Source: Jatrophihabitans sp. GAS493 (lineage in GTDB: Bacteria > Actinomycetota > Actinomycetes > Mycobacteriales > Jatrophihabitantaceae). From it: a stretch of DNA of 64,000 nucleotides. The DNA lies in the NCBI RefSeq assembly GCF_900230215.1, contig NZ_LT907982.1, positions 3,891,568 to 3,955,567 on the forward strand. The letters run 5' to 3'. The position numbers and the translations under genes were made by a program. Positions 26,863 through 34,949 of this stretch are shown here, piece by piece (within the stretch, counting starts at the first letter, position 1; every line of letters starts with the position of its first letter). The notes under the pieces are model-generated. The model saw only the letters and a list, made by a program, of their open reading frames with translations. It was not told the DNA's origin and did not search any database.

Positions 26863-28095
26863 ATGACAATCGACGTTGTAGTCACCGGACTCGGAGCAAC
26901 GACGCCACTCGGCGGGGACGTGGCGACGTACTGGGACGGTCTGATCTCAGGCCGTTCCGGCGTCGCCACGATCGAAGCCGACTGGGCCCAGTCGATCGCG
27001 GTGCAGTTCGCCGCGCAGATGACGGTGGACCCCGCTGACGTACTGCCCCGGGTTCTGTCCCGTCGACTGGACCGCAGTGAGCAGGCGGCCCTGGTCGCGG
27101 CCCGACAGGCCTGGGCGGATGCCGGATTCACCGGAAACTCCGAGGAGAACGGCCTCGACCCGACGCGGGTCGCAGTCGTCATCGGCACCGGCATCGGCGG
27201 CGTCACCAGCCTGCTCACCCAGTACGACATCATCAAGGAGAAGGGCCCGAGCCGGGTCTCTCCGCTGCTGATCCCGATGAACATGCCCAACGGTCCGGCG
27301 GCCTACGTCGGACTCGAGGTCGGGGCCCGGGCCGGTGTCCACACACCGGTGAGCGCCTGCGCCTCCGGTGCCGAGGCGATCGCCTACGGCCTCGATCTGA
27401 TCCAGCTCGGACGGGCCGACATCGTCGTCGTCGGTGGCACTGAGGCCTGCGTCCACCCGCTGACCATGACCGGCTTCGCCCAGATGCGAGCGATGAGCAC
27501 CCGCAACGACGAGCCCACCGCGGCCTCGCGCCCCTTCGACAAGGGACGCGACGGGTTCGTGCTCGGCGAAGGCGCCGGTGTCTTGGTGTTGGAGACCCGC
27601 GCCAGCGCCAACGCGCGCAATGCCCGCATCTACGCCTCCTTCTCCGGAGCCGGAATCACCGCAGATTCCCACGACATCGTGCAGCCCGACCCGGCCGGCA
27701 ACGGTCAGCGCCGGGCCGCCCAGACCGCGCTGGACCGCTCCGGCCTGGACATCGCCGACGTCGTCCACGTGAATGCGCACGCCACCTCGACACCGGCCGG
27801 CGATGGAGCCGAAGCCGGCTGGATCGCCGACATGCTCGGCGAGCAGACGGTGGTCACCGCCACCAAGTCGATGACCGGGCACCTGCTCGGGGCAGCCGGC
27901 GCCATCGAGTCGATCGCCACCGTGCTCACCGTCTACAACGACCTCGTGCCACCGACGATCAACCTCGACGATCCGGACGACGCGGTGCGCGTGGACATCC
28001 CCCGCGAGGCCCGCAAGATGGCCGTTCCGGCCGCGATGAGCGACTCCTTCGGATTCGGCGGCCACAATGTCGCCCTCCTCTTCAGCAAAGCCTGA
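26863..28095 (+). CDS. fabF: Beta-ketoacyl-ACP synthase II
   Basis: The 410-residue condensing enzyme has Cys166 in VSACASGAEA, His306 in VNAHATSTPAGD, Lys335 and His340 in KSMTGHLLGAAG and the C-terminal FGFGGHN loop. It elongates acyl-AcpP with malonyl-AcpP. There is a single KS here, unlike the kasA/kasB pair of mycobacteria. It lies 86 bp after acpP and 37 bp before accD6. Confidence 0.96.
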   Translation: MTIDVVVTGLGATTPLGGDVATYWDGLISGRSGVATIEADWAQSIAVQFAAQMTVDPADVLPRVLSRRLDRSEQAALVAARQAWADAGFTGNSEENGLDPTRVAVVIGTGIGGVTSLLTQYDIIKEKGPSRVSPLLIPMNMPNGPAAYVGLEVGARAGVHTPVSACASGAEAIAYGLDLIQLGRADIVVVGGTEACVHPLTMTGFAQMRAMSTRNDEPTAASRPFDKGRDGFVLGEGAGVLVLETRASANARNARIYASFSGAGITADSHDIVQPDPAGNGQRRAAQTALDRSGLDIADVVHVNAHATSTPAGDGAEAGWIADMLGEQTVVTATKSMTGHLLGAAGAIESIATVLTVYNDLVPPTINLDDPDDAVRVDIPREARKMAVPAAMSDSFGFGGHNVALLFSKA

Positions 28096-28132
28096 TCCAG
28101 CTGTCTGGGTCCTCAAGAAAGGCGAGTGAGCT

Positions 28133-29551
28133 ATGACAGCACTTGCACAGCCCGACGTGGCCGAAACGACCCTCGACCCGCGCGATCCGCTGGTCCGTCT
28201 GGGCCTGCTCCTGGATGCCGGCAGCGTCAAGATGATGCACGCCCGCGACGACAGCGGGGTGCAGTCGGTCACCGGAACCATCAGCGGTGCGCCGGTCGTG
28301 GCCTACGCCTGTGACCCCTTGAAGATGGGTGGGGCGATGGGCGAGGAAGGCTGCGTGCACATCGTCGATGCCATCGACGAGGCGCTGCGCACTCGCGTGC
28401 CGGTCATCGGACTCTGGCACAGCGGCGGCGCCCGGCTGGCCGAGGGAGTCACCGCGCTGCACGCGGTCGGCCTGGTCTTCGCCGCGATGATCCGCGCCTC
28501 CGGCCGGGTCCCGCAGATCTCCGTCGTCCTCGGCCCGGCGGCCGGTGGCGCCGCCTACGGGCCGGCGCTGACCGACCTGGTGATCATGTCCGAGGCGGGC
28601 CGGGTCTTCGTGACCGGACCCGAGGTCGTGCGCAGCGTCACCGGTGAGAGCGTCGACATGGAGTCACTCGGCGGGCGGGACACCCACGGACGGCGCAGCG
28701 GCGTCGTCCACATCACCACCGACAGCGACGCCGACGCGATCGAGGCGGCCCGCGACGTCACCGAGCTGCTTGCCCTACAAGGCAACTTCGACCTCGACCT
28801 GGTCGGCCCTGACCGTGACCTCGCCGGCCTGCTGCCGGAGAACCGCAAACGCGCCTATGACGTGCACCCGCTGATCACCGGGGTGCTCGACACCGACAGT
28901 TTCGTCGAGACCCACACCATGTGGGCGCCGAACATCGTCACCGGGCTGGGTCGGCTGGCCGGACGCACGGTCGGCGTGATCGCCAACAACCCGCTGCGTC
29001 TGGGCGGCTGCCTCGACTCGGCCAGTGCCGAGAAGGCCGCCCGCTTCGTGCGCATGGCTGACGCCTTCGGGGTGCCGCTGGTCGTGCTGGTCGATGTGCC
29101 CGGCTACCTGCCGGGAGTCGGACAGGAGTGGGACGGCGTGGTCCGCCGCGGAGCGAAGCTGCTGCATGCCTTCGGCGAGGCGGTGGTGGCCAGCGTGACG
29201 CTGGTGACCCGCAAGTCCTATGGCGGGGCCTACATCGCCATGAACGGCCGATCGCTCGGAGCGAGCGCCGTCTACGCCTGGCCCGGCGCCGAGGTGGCGG
29301 TCATGGGCTCGTCGGCCGCGGTCGGCATCCTGCACCGCAAGAAGCTGGCCGCCGCGCCGGCCGAGGAGCGGGAGGCACTGCACGCCAAGCTGGCCGCCGA
29401 GCATGAGCTCATCGCCGGCGGCGTGGCCCGAGCCATCGAGATCGGCGTCGTCGACCGGGTCATCGAACCGAACCACACCCGGGCAATTCTCGCCGAGACG
29501 CTGGCCGCGCAGCCGGCCAGTCGAGGCGCGCACGGCAATATTCCGCTCTAA
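28133..29551 (+). CDS. accD6: Acyl-CoA carboxylase beta (carboxyltransferase) subunit
   Basis: The 472-residue crotonase-fold protein has the two carboxyltransferase halves: GLWHSGGARLAEGV, LGPAAGGAAYGPALTDL, TGPEVVRSVTGE in the first, and LRLGGCLDSASAEKAARFV, DVPGYLPGVGQEW, RKSYGGAYIAMN in the second. It transfers CO2 from biotin-carrier AccA to acetyl- or propionyl-CoA, making malonyl-CoA for FabD. Its place right after the KS gene is that of mycobacterial accD6. No alpha subunit or epsilon peptide is in the window, so it must pair with proteins encoded elsewhere. Confidence 0.93.
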   Translation: MTALAQPDVAETTLDPRDPLVRLGLLLDAGSVKMMHARDDSGVQSVTGTISGAPVVAYACDPLKMGGAMGEEGCVHIVDAIDEALRTRVPVIGLWHSGGARLAEGVTALHAVGLVFAAMIRASGRVPQISVVLGPAAGGAAYGPALTDLVIMSEAGRVFVTGPEVVRSVTGESVDMESLGGRDTHGRRSGVVHITTDSDADAIEAARDVTELLALQGNFDLDLVGPDRDLAGLLPENRKRAYDVHPLITGVLDTDSFVETHTMWAPNIVTGLGRLAGRTVGVIANNPLRLGGCLDSASAEKAARFVRMADAFGVPLVVLVDVPGYLPGVGQEWDGVVRRGAKLLHAFGEAVVASVTLVTRKSYGGAYIAMNGRSLGASAVYAWPGAEVAVMGSSAAVGILHRKKLAAAPAEEREALHAKLAAEHELIAGGVARAIEIGVVDRVIEPNHTRAILAETLAAQPASRGAHGNIPL

Positions 29552-29656
29552 CCGCTCCTAGTCGGCAAATTCAAGGTAGAAAGATTCGTAGGTTTCTCAC
29601 GTTCGTGCCGATTGGTGCTATCCGAGGTCAGATTCTGCCGAGGAGGAGCGACACAG

Positions 29657-30238
29657 ATGGCTGCACCCGATGCAGGGAGCGCACGCCGTTCGGGACGTCT
29701 GATACGTGTCGTTCTTGTGGCCGTCCTGCTGGTGGTCTGCCTGCAGATCGTGCACGCGGTCGCGTTCCGGGTCTACTTCGTCCCCTCAGCGTCGATGGAG
29801 CCGACCCTCTGCGGCGGCGCGGACTGCCGACATGGCAACGACCACATCCTGGTGAACCGGATCTCGTTCCGACTGCACCCGGTGCACCGCGGAGACATCG
29901 TCGTCTTCAGTCGCCCGCCGGCCCTGGACAAGACGATCACTGAGAAGAGCGTCGTCAAGCGGGTGGTCGCGGTCGCCGGTGACAAGGTCCGCTGGGCCGG
30001 TCCGGTGCTGTGGATCAATGACAAGGTGCAGCACGAGACTTATGTGAACCCGGCCTGCGCGGCGCTCGCCCCGGATTGGAGTGGGGCGACCGTGCTCGGG
30101 GCGAATCAGGTTTTCGTGATGGGTGACAACCGCTGCAACTCCGATGACAGTCGCATCTTCGGCCCCATTTCGACCGGCACGATCATCGGCCGCGTGACCG
30201 CGATCGTCTGGCCGATCAGCCGGGCAACGTCGTTCTGA
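29657..30238 (+). CDS. lepB: Signal peptidase I
   Basis: Start at ATG 29657, preceded by AGGAGGAG. The 193-residue protein has one N-terminal membrane helix (about 16-37), the nucleophile Ser46 in VPSASMEPTL, the general-base Lys101 in VVKRVVAVAGD and the substrate-pocket box VFVMGDNRCNSDDSR. It removes signal peptides on the outer side of the membrane. It follows the fab-acc genes by 105 bp and could be transcribed from its own promoter. Confidence 0.94.
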   Translation: MAAPDAGSARRSGRLIRVVLVAVLLVVCLQIVHAVAFRVYFVPSASMEPTLCGGADCRHGNDHILVNRISFRLHPVHRGDIVVFSRPPALDKTITEKSVVKRVVAVAGDKVRWAGPVLWINDKVQHETYVNPACAALAPDWSGATVLGANQVFVMGDNRCNSDDSRIFGPISTGTIIGRVTAIVWPISRATSF

Positions 30239-30274
30239 GTCAGCGCGTGCGCGCCGACGGGGCAGACTGGAGTA

Positions 30275-31555
30275 ATGGTGCCCCCCGCGAACTCGGCTGA
30301 GCACCGCCGAATTCCACTGCGCCAGGTCATCAAGCCGGCCCTGGGCATTCTGGCCATCCTGCTGGTCTTCAACTATGTGCTGCTGCCGCAGATCGCCGGC
30401 GCCCGCAAGACCATCCATCTCCTCTCCGACGTCAACATCGCCTGGCTGACGCTGGGGATCGTGGCCGAGATCGCCTCACTGCTCGCCTACGTCCGGCTGA
30501 CCCAGCGCACGCTGCGGGTGAGGTCACCCGGCTACTGGCGACTGGCCCAGATCGACCTCAGCACGATGGCGGTGAGTCATGTCGTTCCGGCCGGCGCAGT
30601 GGTCGGGGTCGGCCTGGGGTACCGGCTGCTGCTGCGGGCTGGGGTCCCGGCCCAGAAAGCCGCCACCGGCAAGACGCTGCAGACGGTCGGTTCGGCCGTC
30701 GTTCTGAACGTGATCCTCTTCGTCGGGCTCATCTTCGCCCTCACCCTGCACGGGGGAGATTCGCTCTACGGGCCGATCGCCACCCTCGGAATGCTGATGA
30801 TCCTCGTCGTCGCCGTGGCCGGTGCCCTGATCGTCCGCCGCCAGGCCACGATCATCTCACTGGTCAGTGCGCTTCTGGCCCGCCTCCCGCACGTCGACCC
30901 GGAGTCCGGCGCTCGATTGATCACCGCCCTGGCTGCGACCCTGCGCGAACTCGGCTCGGACCGTCGCTTTCTGCGCCAGACCCTGATCTGGGCGACCGTG
31001 AACTGGCTTCTGGACGCCTTCTCGCTCTGGTGCAGCGTGCGGGCCTTCGGCCATTCATTGGGGCCGGTCGGGTTGATCGTGGCCTACGGCCTGGCCAACG
31101 TGGCGGCGGCACTGCCGATCACGCCGGGCGGGCTCGGCGTGGTGGAGGGGATCCTGGTGCCGACCCTGGTCGCCTTCAACGCGACGCGCGGCATCGCGAT
31201 TCTCGGGGTACTGGCCTGGCGGTTGATCAGCTTCTGGATTCCGATCCCGATCGGGCTGGCCTGTTACGCACCGCTGGTGACCCACCACGACCGGCATCAA
31301 CCAACCGATGAGCCCTCGACGGAACCGGCCAGCAACGACCAGTCGGACTACCCGACCAGTCGGACTACCCGACTCAGACGACTCAGCCTGCTCAGACGAC
31401 CTGATGGAGCAGGGTCACCGGAGAACCGTCGCCGGCGTAGCGGTAGGGCTCCAGTTCGGCGTCCCAGGCGGTGCCCAGCAACTCCTGCAGTCCATGGGTG
31501 TAGTCATCGGCGGTACGGGCGCGAGCCAGCAGCCCACGCAGACGCTCCTCGGTGA
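30275..31555 (+). CDS. Flippase-like (LPG synthase TM domain) membrane protein with frame-shifted tail
   Basis: About eight membrane helices, VVPAGAVVGVGLGYRLL and YGLANVAAALPITPGGLGVVEG identify the lysylphosphatidylglycerol-synthase/flippase-like (YbhN/UPF0104) membrane family; there is no aminoacyl-transfer domain. The core ends near residue 345. The tail beyond residue 355 passes through a perfect 17-bp duplication (31340-31373) and continues 164 bp antisense into DUF3145 as an Arg-rich, unnatural sequence. Removing one 17-bp copy would give a stop at 31402-31404, close to the end of the convergent gene, so the present tail is probably a recent frameshift product. A role in moving a lipid or lipid-linked intermediate is inferred from the family. 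Confidence 0.82.
   Translation: MVPPANSAEHRRIPLRQVIKPALGILAILLVFNYVLLPQIAGARKTIHLLSDVNIAWLTLGIVAEIASLLAYVRLTQRTLRVRSPGYWRLAQIDLSTMAVSHVVPAGAVVGVGLGYRLLLRAGVPAQKAATGKTLQTVGSAVVLNVILFVGLIFALTLHGGDSLYGPIATLGMLMILVVAVAGALIVRRQATIISLVSALLARLPHVDPESGARLITALAATLRELGSDRRFLRQTLIWATVNWLLDAFSLWCSVRAFGHSLGPVGLIVAYGLANVAAALPITPGGLGVVEGILVPTLVAFNATRGIAILGVLAWRLISFWIPIPIGLACYAPLVTHHDRHQPTDEPSTEPASNDQSDYPTSRTTRLRRLSLLRRPDGAGSPENRRRRSGRAPVRRPRRCPATPAVHGCSHRRYGREPAAHADAPR
31340..31373. repeat. 17-bp perfect tandem duplication
   Basis: CAGTCGGACTACCCGAC occurs twice, back to back (31340-31356 and 31357-31373), inside the 3' end of the flippase-like gene. Seventeen is not a multiple of three, so the duplication changes the frame. 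Imperfect CTCAGACGA/CTCAGCCTG repeats follow immediately. Confidence 0.95.
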
Positions 31556-31910
31556 CCATCACATCCCCGTTGGCCGAGACCAGACTGCGGTGGAAGCCGC
31601 GTCCGGGAACGTAGGCCAGACGCTCGGCATCAGAGTCAGCAGTGCCCTGCTCGGTCACCTCGAAGACCAGCATCGGCCAGGCCCGCAGCGAAGCGGCGAG
31701 CCGGGTGCCCGTGCCCAGCGGCGCCATCCAGTTGGCCTCGGCCCGCAGATGTCCGGGGGCAGCGGGCTGTTCGGTCCAGCTCAGCTTGTCCGGTCGTCCC
31801 AATACACCCGCGAGCGCCCACTCGACGTGAGGAGCAATCGCGGCAGGGCAGCAGTGAATAAACACCACGCCTCGGCTTGCCGTCGCACCATGCGCACGGG
31901 AAGTCGTCAT
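31392..31910 (-). CDS. DUF3145 family protein
   Basis: Start at ATG 31910, with GGAGGTG 6-12 bp upstream, giving 172 residues; the extra upstream frame is not needed. GVVFIHCCPAAIAPHVEWAL, LRAEANWMAPLGTGTRL, LVFEVTEQGT and LRYVPG-like segments are typical of DUF3145, a conserved actinobacterial protein of unknown function often found near the fatty-acid genes. It is cytoplasmic by sequence. Its 3' 164 bp are overlapped by the shifted tail of the convergent flippase gene. Confidence 0.88.
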   Translation of the reverse strand: MTTSRAHGATASRGVVFIHCCPAAIAPHVEWALAGVLGRPDKLSWTEQPAAPGHLRAEANWMAPLGTGTRLAASLRAWPMLVFEVTEQGTADSDAERLAYVPGRGFHRSLVSANGDVMVTEERLRGLLARARTADDYTHGLQELLGTAWDAELEPYRYAGDGSPVTLLHQVV

Positions 31911-32056
31911 CGCACACCTCCGCTTCGTCGACGAAATCGTCTTCCCCAACGTCTCGTCTGAAAGCTAGTGGTACGCGTGCCTACCATTGTGGCGCATGTT
32001 CATGGTGTTACGCCACCCCAAACTCTGAGAAATGCCTCAGGATTGCGTCGCATCAA

Positions 32057-32701
32057 TCAATGGCCCCGGGCGATCCACTCCGCCAGCGCCGGCGCCTCGG
32101 CCCCGATTGCGGTGTCCTCGCCGTGCCCGGTATGCACCACCGTCTCCGCCGGTAGGACCAGCAGTTTCGTGCTGATCGACTCGATGATCGTGTCGAAGCT
32201 GGAGAACGAACGTCCAGTTGCCCCGGGGCCGCCGTTGAAGAGGGTGTCTCCACTGAAGAGACAGTGCAGCGCCGGCACGTAGAAACAGACCGCGCCCGGC
32301 GAATGCCCCGGCGTATGCAGTACCTCGAGTTCGATCGAGCCGACCTGAATCCGCTGGCCGTCGGCCAACTCAGCATCCGGGGCCCGGCCCGGGTGGGTCA
32401 GTTGCCACAGCGGCGCCTCGGCCGGGTGCAGCCAGACCGGGGCGTCCTTGGCCGCGGCGACGGCGAGCGCCGCATCCACGTGGTCGTCGTGCGCGTGCGT
32501 GCAGGCCACCGCGATGAGGCGCCGGTCGCCGATGGCCGCGAGGATCTCCACCGAATCGTGGGGCGCATCGATGAGCAGGCACTCCTCGTCGTCGCCGACG
32601 ATCCAGACGTTGTTGTCGACGTCCCAGGTACCGCCGTCGAGTGAGAACGTCCCCGAGGTCACCAGATGGTCGATGCGCATGCCGGGCGGCTCGCTGACCA
32701 C
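32057..32701 (-). CDS. Metallo-beta-lactamase fold hydrolase paired with MscR
   Basis: The 214-residue MBL protein has the metal motif THAHDDH (residues 68-74), HTPGHSPGA, FSGDTLF and a final VHTGHG. The GTG start lies 2 bp after the mscR stop, so the genes are co-translated. In mycobacteria the same pair occurs; the MBL protein is thought to hydrolyse the mycothiol adduct left by MscR, as glyoxalase II-type enzymes do for glutathione, though I know of no direct proof. Confidence 0.88.
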   Translation of the reverse strand: MVSEPPGMRIDHLVTSGTFSLDGGTWDVDNNVWIVGDDEECLLIDAPHDSVEILAAIGDRRLIAVACTHAHDDHVDAALAVAAAKDAPVWLHPAEAPLWQLTHPGRAPDAELADGQRIQVGSIELEVLHTPGHSPGAVCFYVPALHCLFSGDTLFNGGPGATGRSFSSFDTIIESISTKLLVLPAETVVHTGHGEDTAIGAEAPALAEWIARGH

Positions 32702-32703
32702 GA

Positions 32704-33801
32704 TCAGGCCCCGAAGACGACGACGGAGCGCAGCACGTCGCCGCGACCCATCGCCGCGAACGCCGCCTCGACGTCACCCAGGCCGATCGTCTCGGTGACG
32801 AACTTCTCCAGCGGCAGCCGGCCCTGCAGGTGCAGGTCGATGAGCATCGGGAAATCGCGGGAGGGGAGGCAGTCGCCGTACCAGGAGGACTTCAGCGCCC
32901 CGCCCCGGCTGAAGAAGTCGAGCAGCGGAAGCTCCAGCTTCATCTCGGGCGTCGGCACGCCGACCAGCACCACCGTCCCCGCCAGGTCGCGGGCGTAGAA
33001 GGCCTGCTTGTAGGTCTCCGGACGCCCGACGGCGTCGATGACGACGTCAGCGCCGTTGCCGTCGGTGAGGGCCTGGATGCCCTCGACGGGATCGCTGCCG
33101 CGCGAGTTGATGGTGTGCGTCGCGCCGAGTTCCACGGCTCCGGCGAGCTTGCGGTCATCGACGTCGACCGCGATGATCTTCGCCGCGCCGGCCAACCGTG
33201 CTCCGGCCACCGCGGCCGCCCCGACCCCGCCGCAGCCGATGACGGCGACGCTCTGCCCGCGCTTGACCGCGCCAGTGTTCATCGCCGCGCCTATTCCGGC
33301 CATCACCCCGCAGCCGAGCAGGCCGGCCACCGCCGGTGAGACGGCCGGATCCACCTTGGTGCACTGCCCCTGATGCACGAGCGTCTTCTCGGCGAAGGCT
33401 CCGATACCGAGAGCGGGGCTCAGCGGCGTGCCGTCGGCCAGCGTCATCTTCTGTTCGGCGTTGTGGGTGTTGAAGCAGTACTGCGCCTCGCCGCGTCGAC
33501 AGGCCCGGCACTGGCCGCAGACCGCACGCCAATTCAGCACGACGAAGTCACCGACCTGCACATCGGTGACGCCCGACCCGATCGCCTCGACGATGCCCGA
33601 GGCCTCATGCCCGAGCAGGAAGGGGAACTCGTCGTTGATGCCCCCCTCGCGATAGTGCAGGTCAGTGTGGCAGACCCCGCAGGCCAGCACCTTGACCAGA
33701 ACTTCGGCCGGTCCTGGATCGGGCACCAGAATGGTCACCAGCGACACCGGTTCGCCCTGCTTCAAGCTGACAACGCCCTGAACTTCGTGGCTCATCGACA
33801 T
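32704..33801 (-). CDS. mscR: Mycothiol-dependent formaldehyde dehydrogenase / nitrosomycothiol reductase
   Basis: The 365-residue class III-like zinc alcohol dehydrogenase has catalytic zinc ligands Cys41 and His65-Glu66 (GHEASG), structural zinc Cys95, Cys98, Cys101 and Cys109, and a NAD site [14 protein letters not shown]. Long stretches ([59 protein letters not shown]) match mycobacterial MscR. It oxidises the mycothiol-formaldehyde adduct and reduces S-nitrosomycothiol, giving protection against formaldehyde and NO. Its presence implies the organism makes mycothiol. ATG 33795 is a possible alternative start. Confidence 0.93.
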   Translation of the reverse strand: MSMSHEVQGVVSLKQGEPVSLVTILVPDPGPAEVLVKVLACGVCHTDLHYREGGINDEFPFLLGHEASGIVEAIGSGVTDVQVGDFVVLNWRAVCGQCRACRRGEAQYCFNTHNAEQKMTLADGTPLSPALGIGAFAEKTLVHQGQCTKVDPAVSPAVAGLLGCGVMAGIGAAMNTGAVKRGQSVAVIGCGGVGAAAVAGARLAGAAKIIAVDVDDRKLAGAVELGATHTINSRGSDPVEGIQALTDGNGADVVIDAVGRPETYKQAFYARDLAGTVVLVGVPTPEMKLELPLLDFFSRGGALKSSWYGDCLPSRDFPMLIDLHLQGRLPLEKFVTETIGLGDVEAAFAAMGRGDVLRSVVVFGA

Positions 33802-33861
33802 CCGTCCTCACGGTTCGTCTTCGGTTAATTCGAAGAATCTCAGCTGGCAGAGGTGAGATGA

Positions 33862-34767
33862 CTAGACCGTACTCATCGCCCGCAGTCCCTCCACCGAGGG
33901 CACAACGTAGTAAGCGCCGCTGAGCGCGCTCGTGTAAAGGGTGAGTGCGTCGCGGATCCCATCCTCCGCTCCGGCCATCCGACGTAGCATCCGATCCAGG
34001 CGATGCTGGTCGACGCTGAACCCGATGAACATCGTGCCGTGCTCGGAGACGGTGCCGTACGGGGAATTGCGGCGGAAGATGTCCAGCTCCTCGCCGCCCT
34101 CCTCAACCACGGTGCGGGAGACATGTGAGGTCGCCGGCTTCACGTCATCTTCGAGTTCGATGCTGGCCAGTTTCGTCCGCCCTATCACCAGCTCCTGTTC
34201 GTGCTCGTCGAGTTTCAGCCAGCTCGCCGTGTCATGCGCCCATTTCTGGACCAGCAGCACGGATCCGCCCGCGCCGGGGGCATCGTCGGGGAGGACGACC
34301 AGTTCGACCGCCTCGGTGAGCGTCGGGTTCTCGGTTCCGTCCTGGAAACCGGTGAGATCACGATTGTGCTGATAGGCCCACCCGGTCACCTCACTGCCCA
34401 GCGCGGCGACCGGGGCCAGCCCGCTGATCAGCTCGGCCGCAATGTCGAAGACGAGATCCTGCGCGGCTCCGGCGACCCAGACGAAGGCATCGTGCTGGGT
34501 GGCGGGCATGGTGAACCCGTCGACGCCGGTGATCGGCTCGGTGAATGCCCGGACGCCGGGTATCGCGTACTCATTCGCGACGGCGGCCAGTAGCTCCGGC
34601 CGCAGGCCGAGCACGATGTTGACGCCGCCGACGGTGGTTGCCGGCTCATCGAGGGCACAGACGGCCCGGACGAAGTCAGCCTCGGCCACTCCGTCGATCC
34701 GGTCGAACTCCAGATAACAGTGCGCGGAGGTTCCAATTGCGAAGATTCCTGACTGCGCAGTCGCCAT
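33862..34767 (-). CDS. DyP-type haem peroxidase
   Basis: Start at ATG 34767, with GGGGAGT upstream; the extra N-terminal frame is not conserved. The 301-residue protein shows the DyP signature GFQDGTENP with catalytic Asp143, proximal haem ligand His215 in TSHVSR and distal Arg232 in FRRNSPYG, and GTMFIGFS near the C-terminus. There is no Tat signal, so it is a cytoplasmic or encapsulin-loaded class B-like enzyme; no encapsulin gene is adjacent. It oxidises aromatic substrates with H2O2. It is divergent from the large LuxR regulator, which may control it. Confidence 0.92.
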   Translation of the reverse strand: MATAQSGIFAIGTSAHCYLEFDRIDGVAEADFVRAVCALDEPATTVGGVNIVLGLRPELLAAVANEYAIPGVRAFTEPITGVDGFTMPATQHDAFVWVAGAAQDLVFDIAAELISGLAPVAALGSEVTGWAYQHNRDLTGFQDGTENPTLTEAVELVVLPDDAPGAGGSVLLVQKWAHDTASWLKLDEHEQELVIGRTKLASIELEDDVKPATSHVSRTVVEEGGEELDIFRRNSPYGTVSEHGTMFIGFSVDQHRLDRMLRRMAGAEDGIRDALTLYTSALSGAYYVVPSVEGLRAMSTV

Positions 34768-34949
34768 TCGACCGACTCCCCCAACCGACCAACCCGTCAA
34801 CTCGTCAGTACCAAGTCTGGCGAACGCCGCCATCGCGCCCGCAGGCGGGTCCGGAGAATCTGCCAATCGCTTTTAAGTAGACATATTGGCCGGGGCGGAG
34901 CAAGTTGTATATGACCGCCATTAACCCCCCGTCCACGAGGTAGCCCAAA

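Noticed and set aside
31392-31555. True dual coding on both strands (flippase tail versus DUF3145)
   Set aside because: The tail follows a frame-shifting 17-bp duplication and has an unnatural composition; accidental read-through is simpler.
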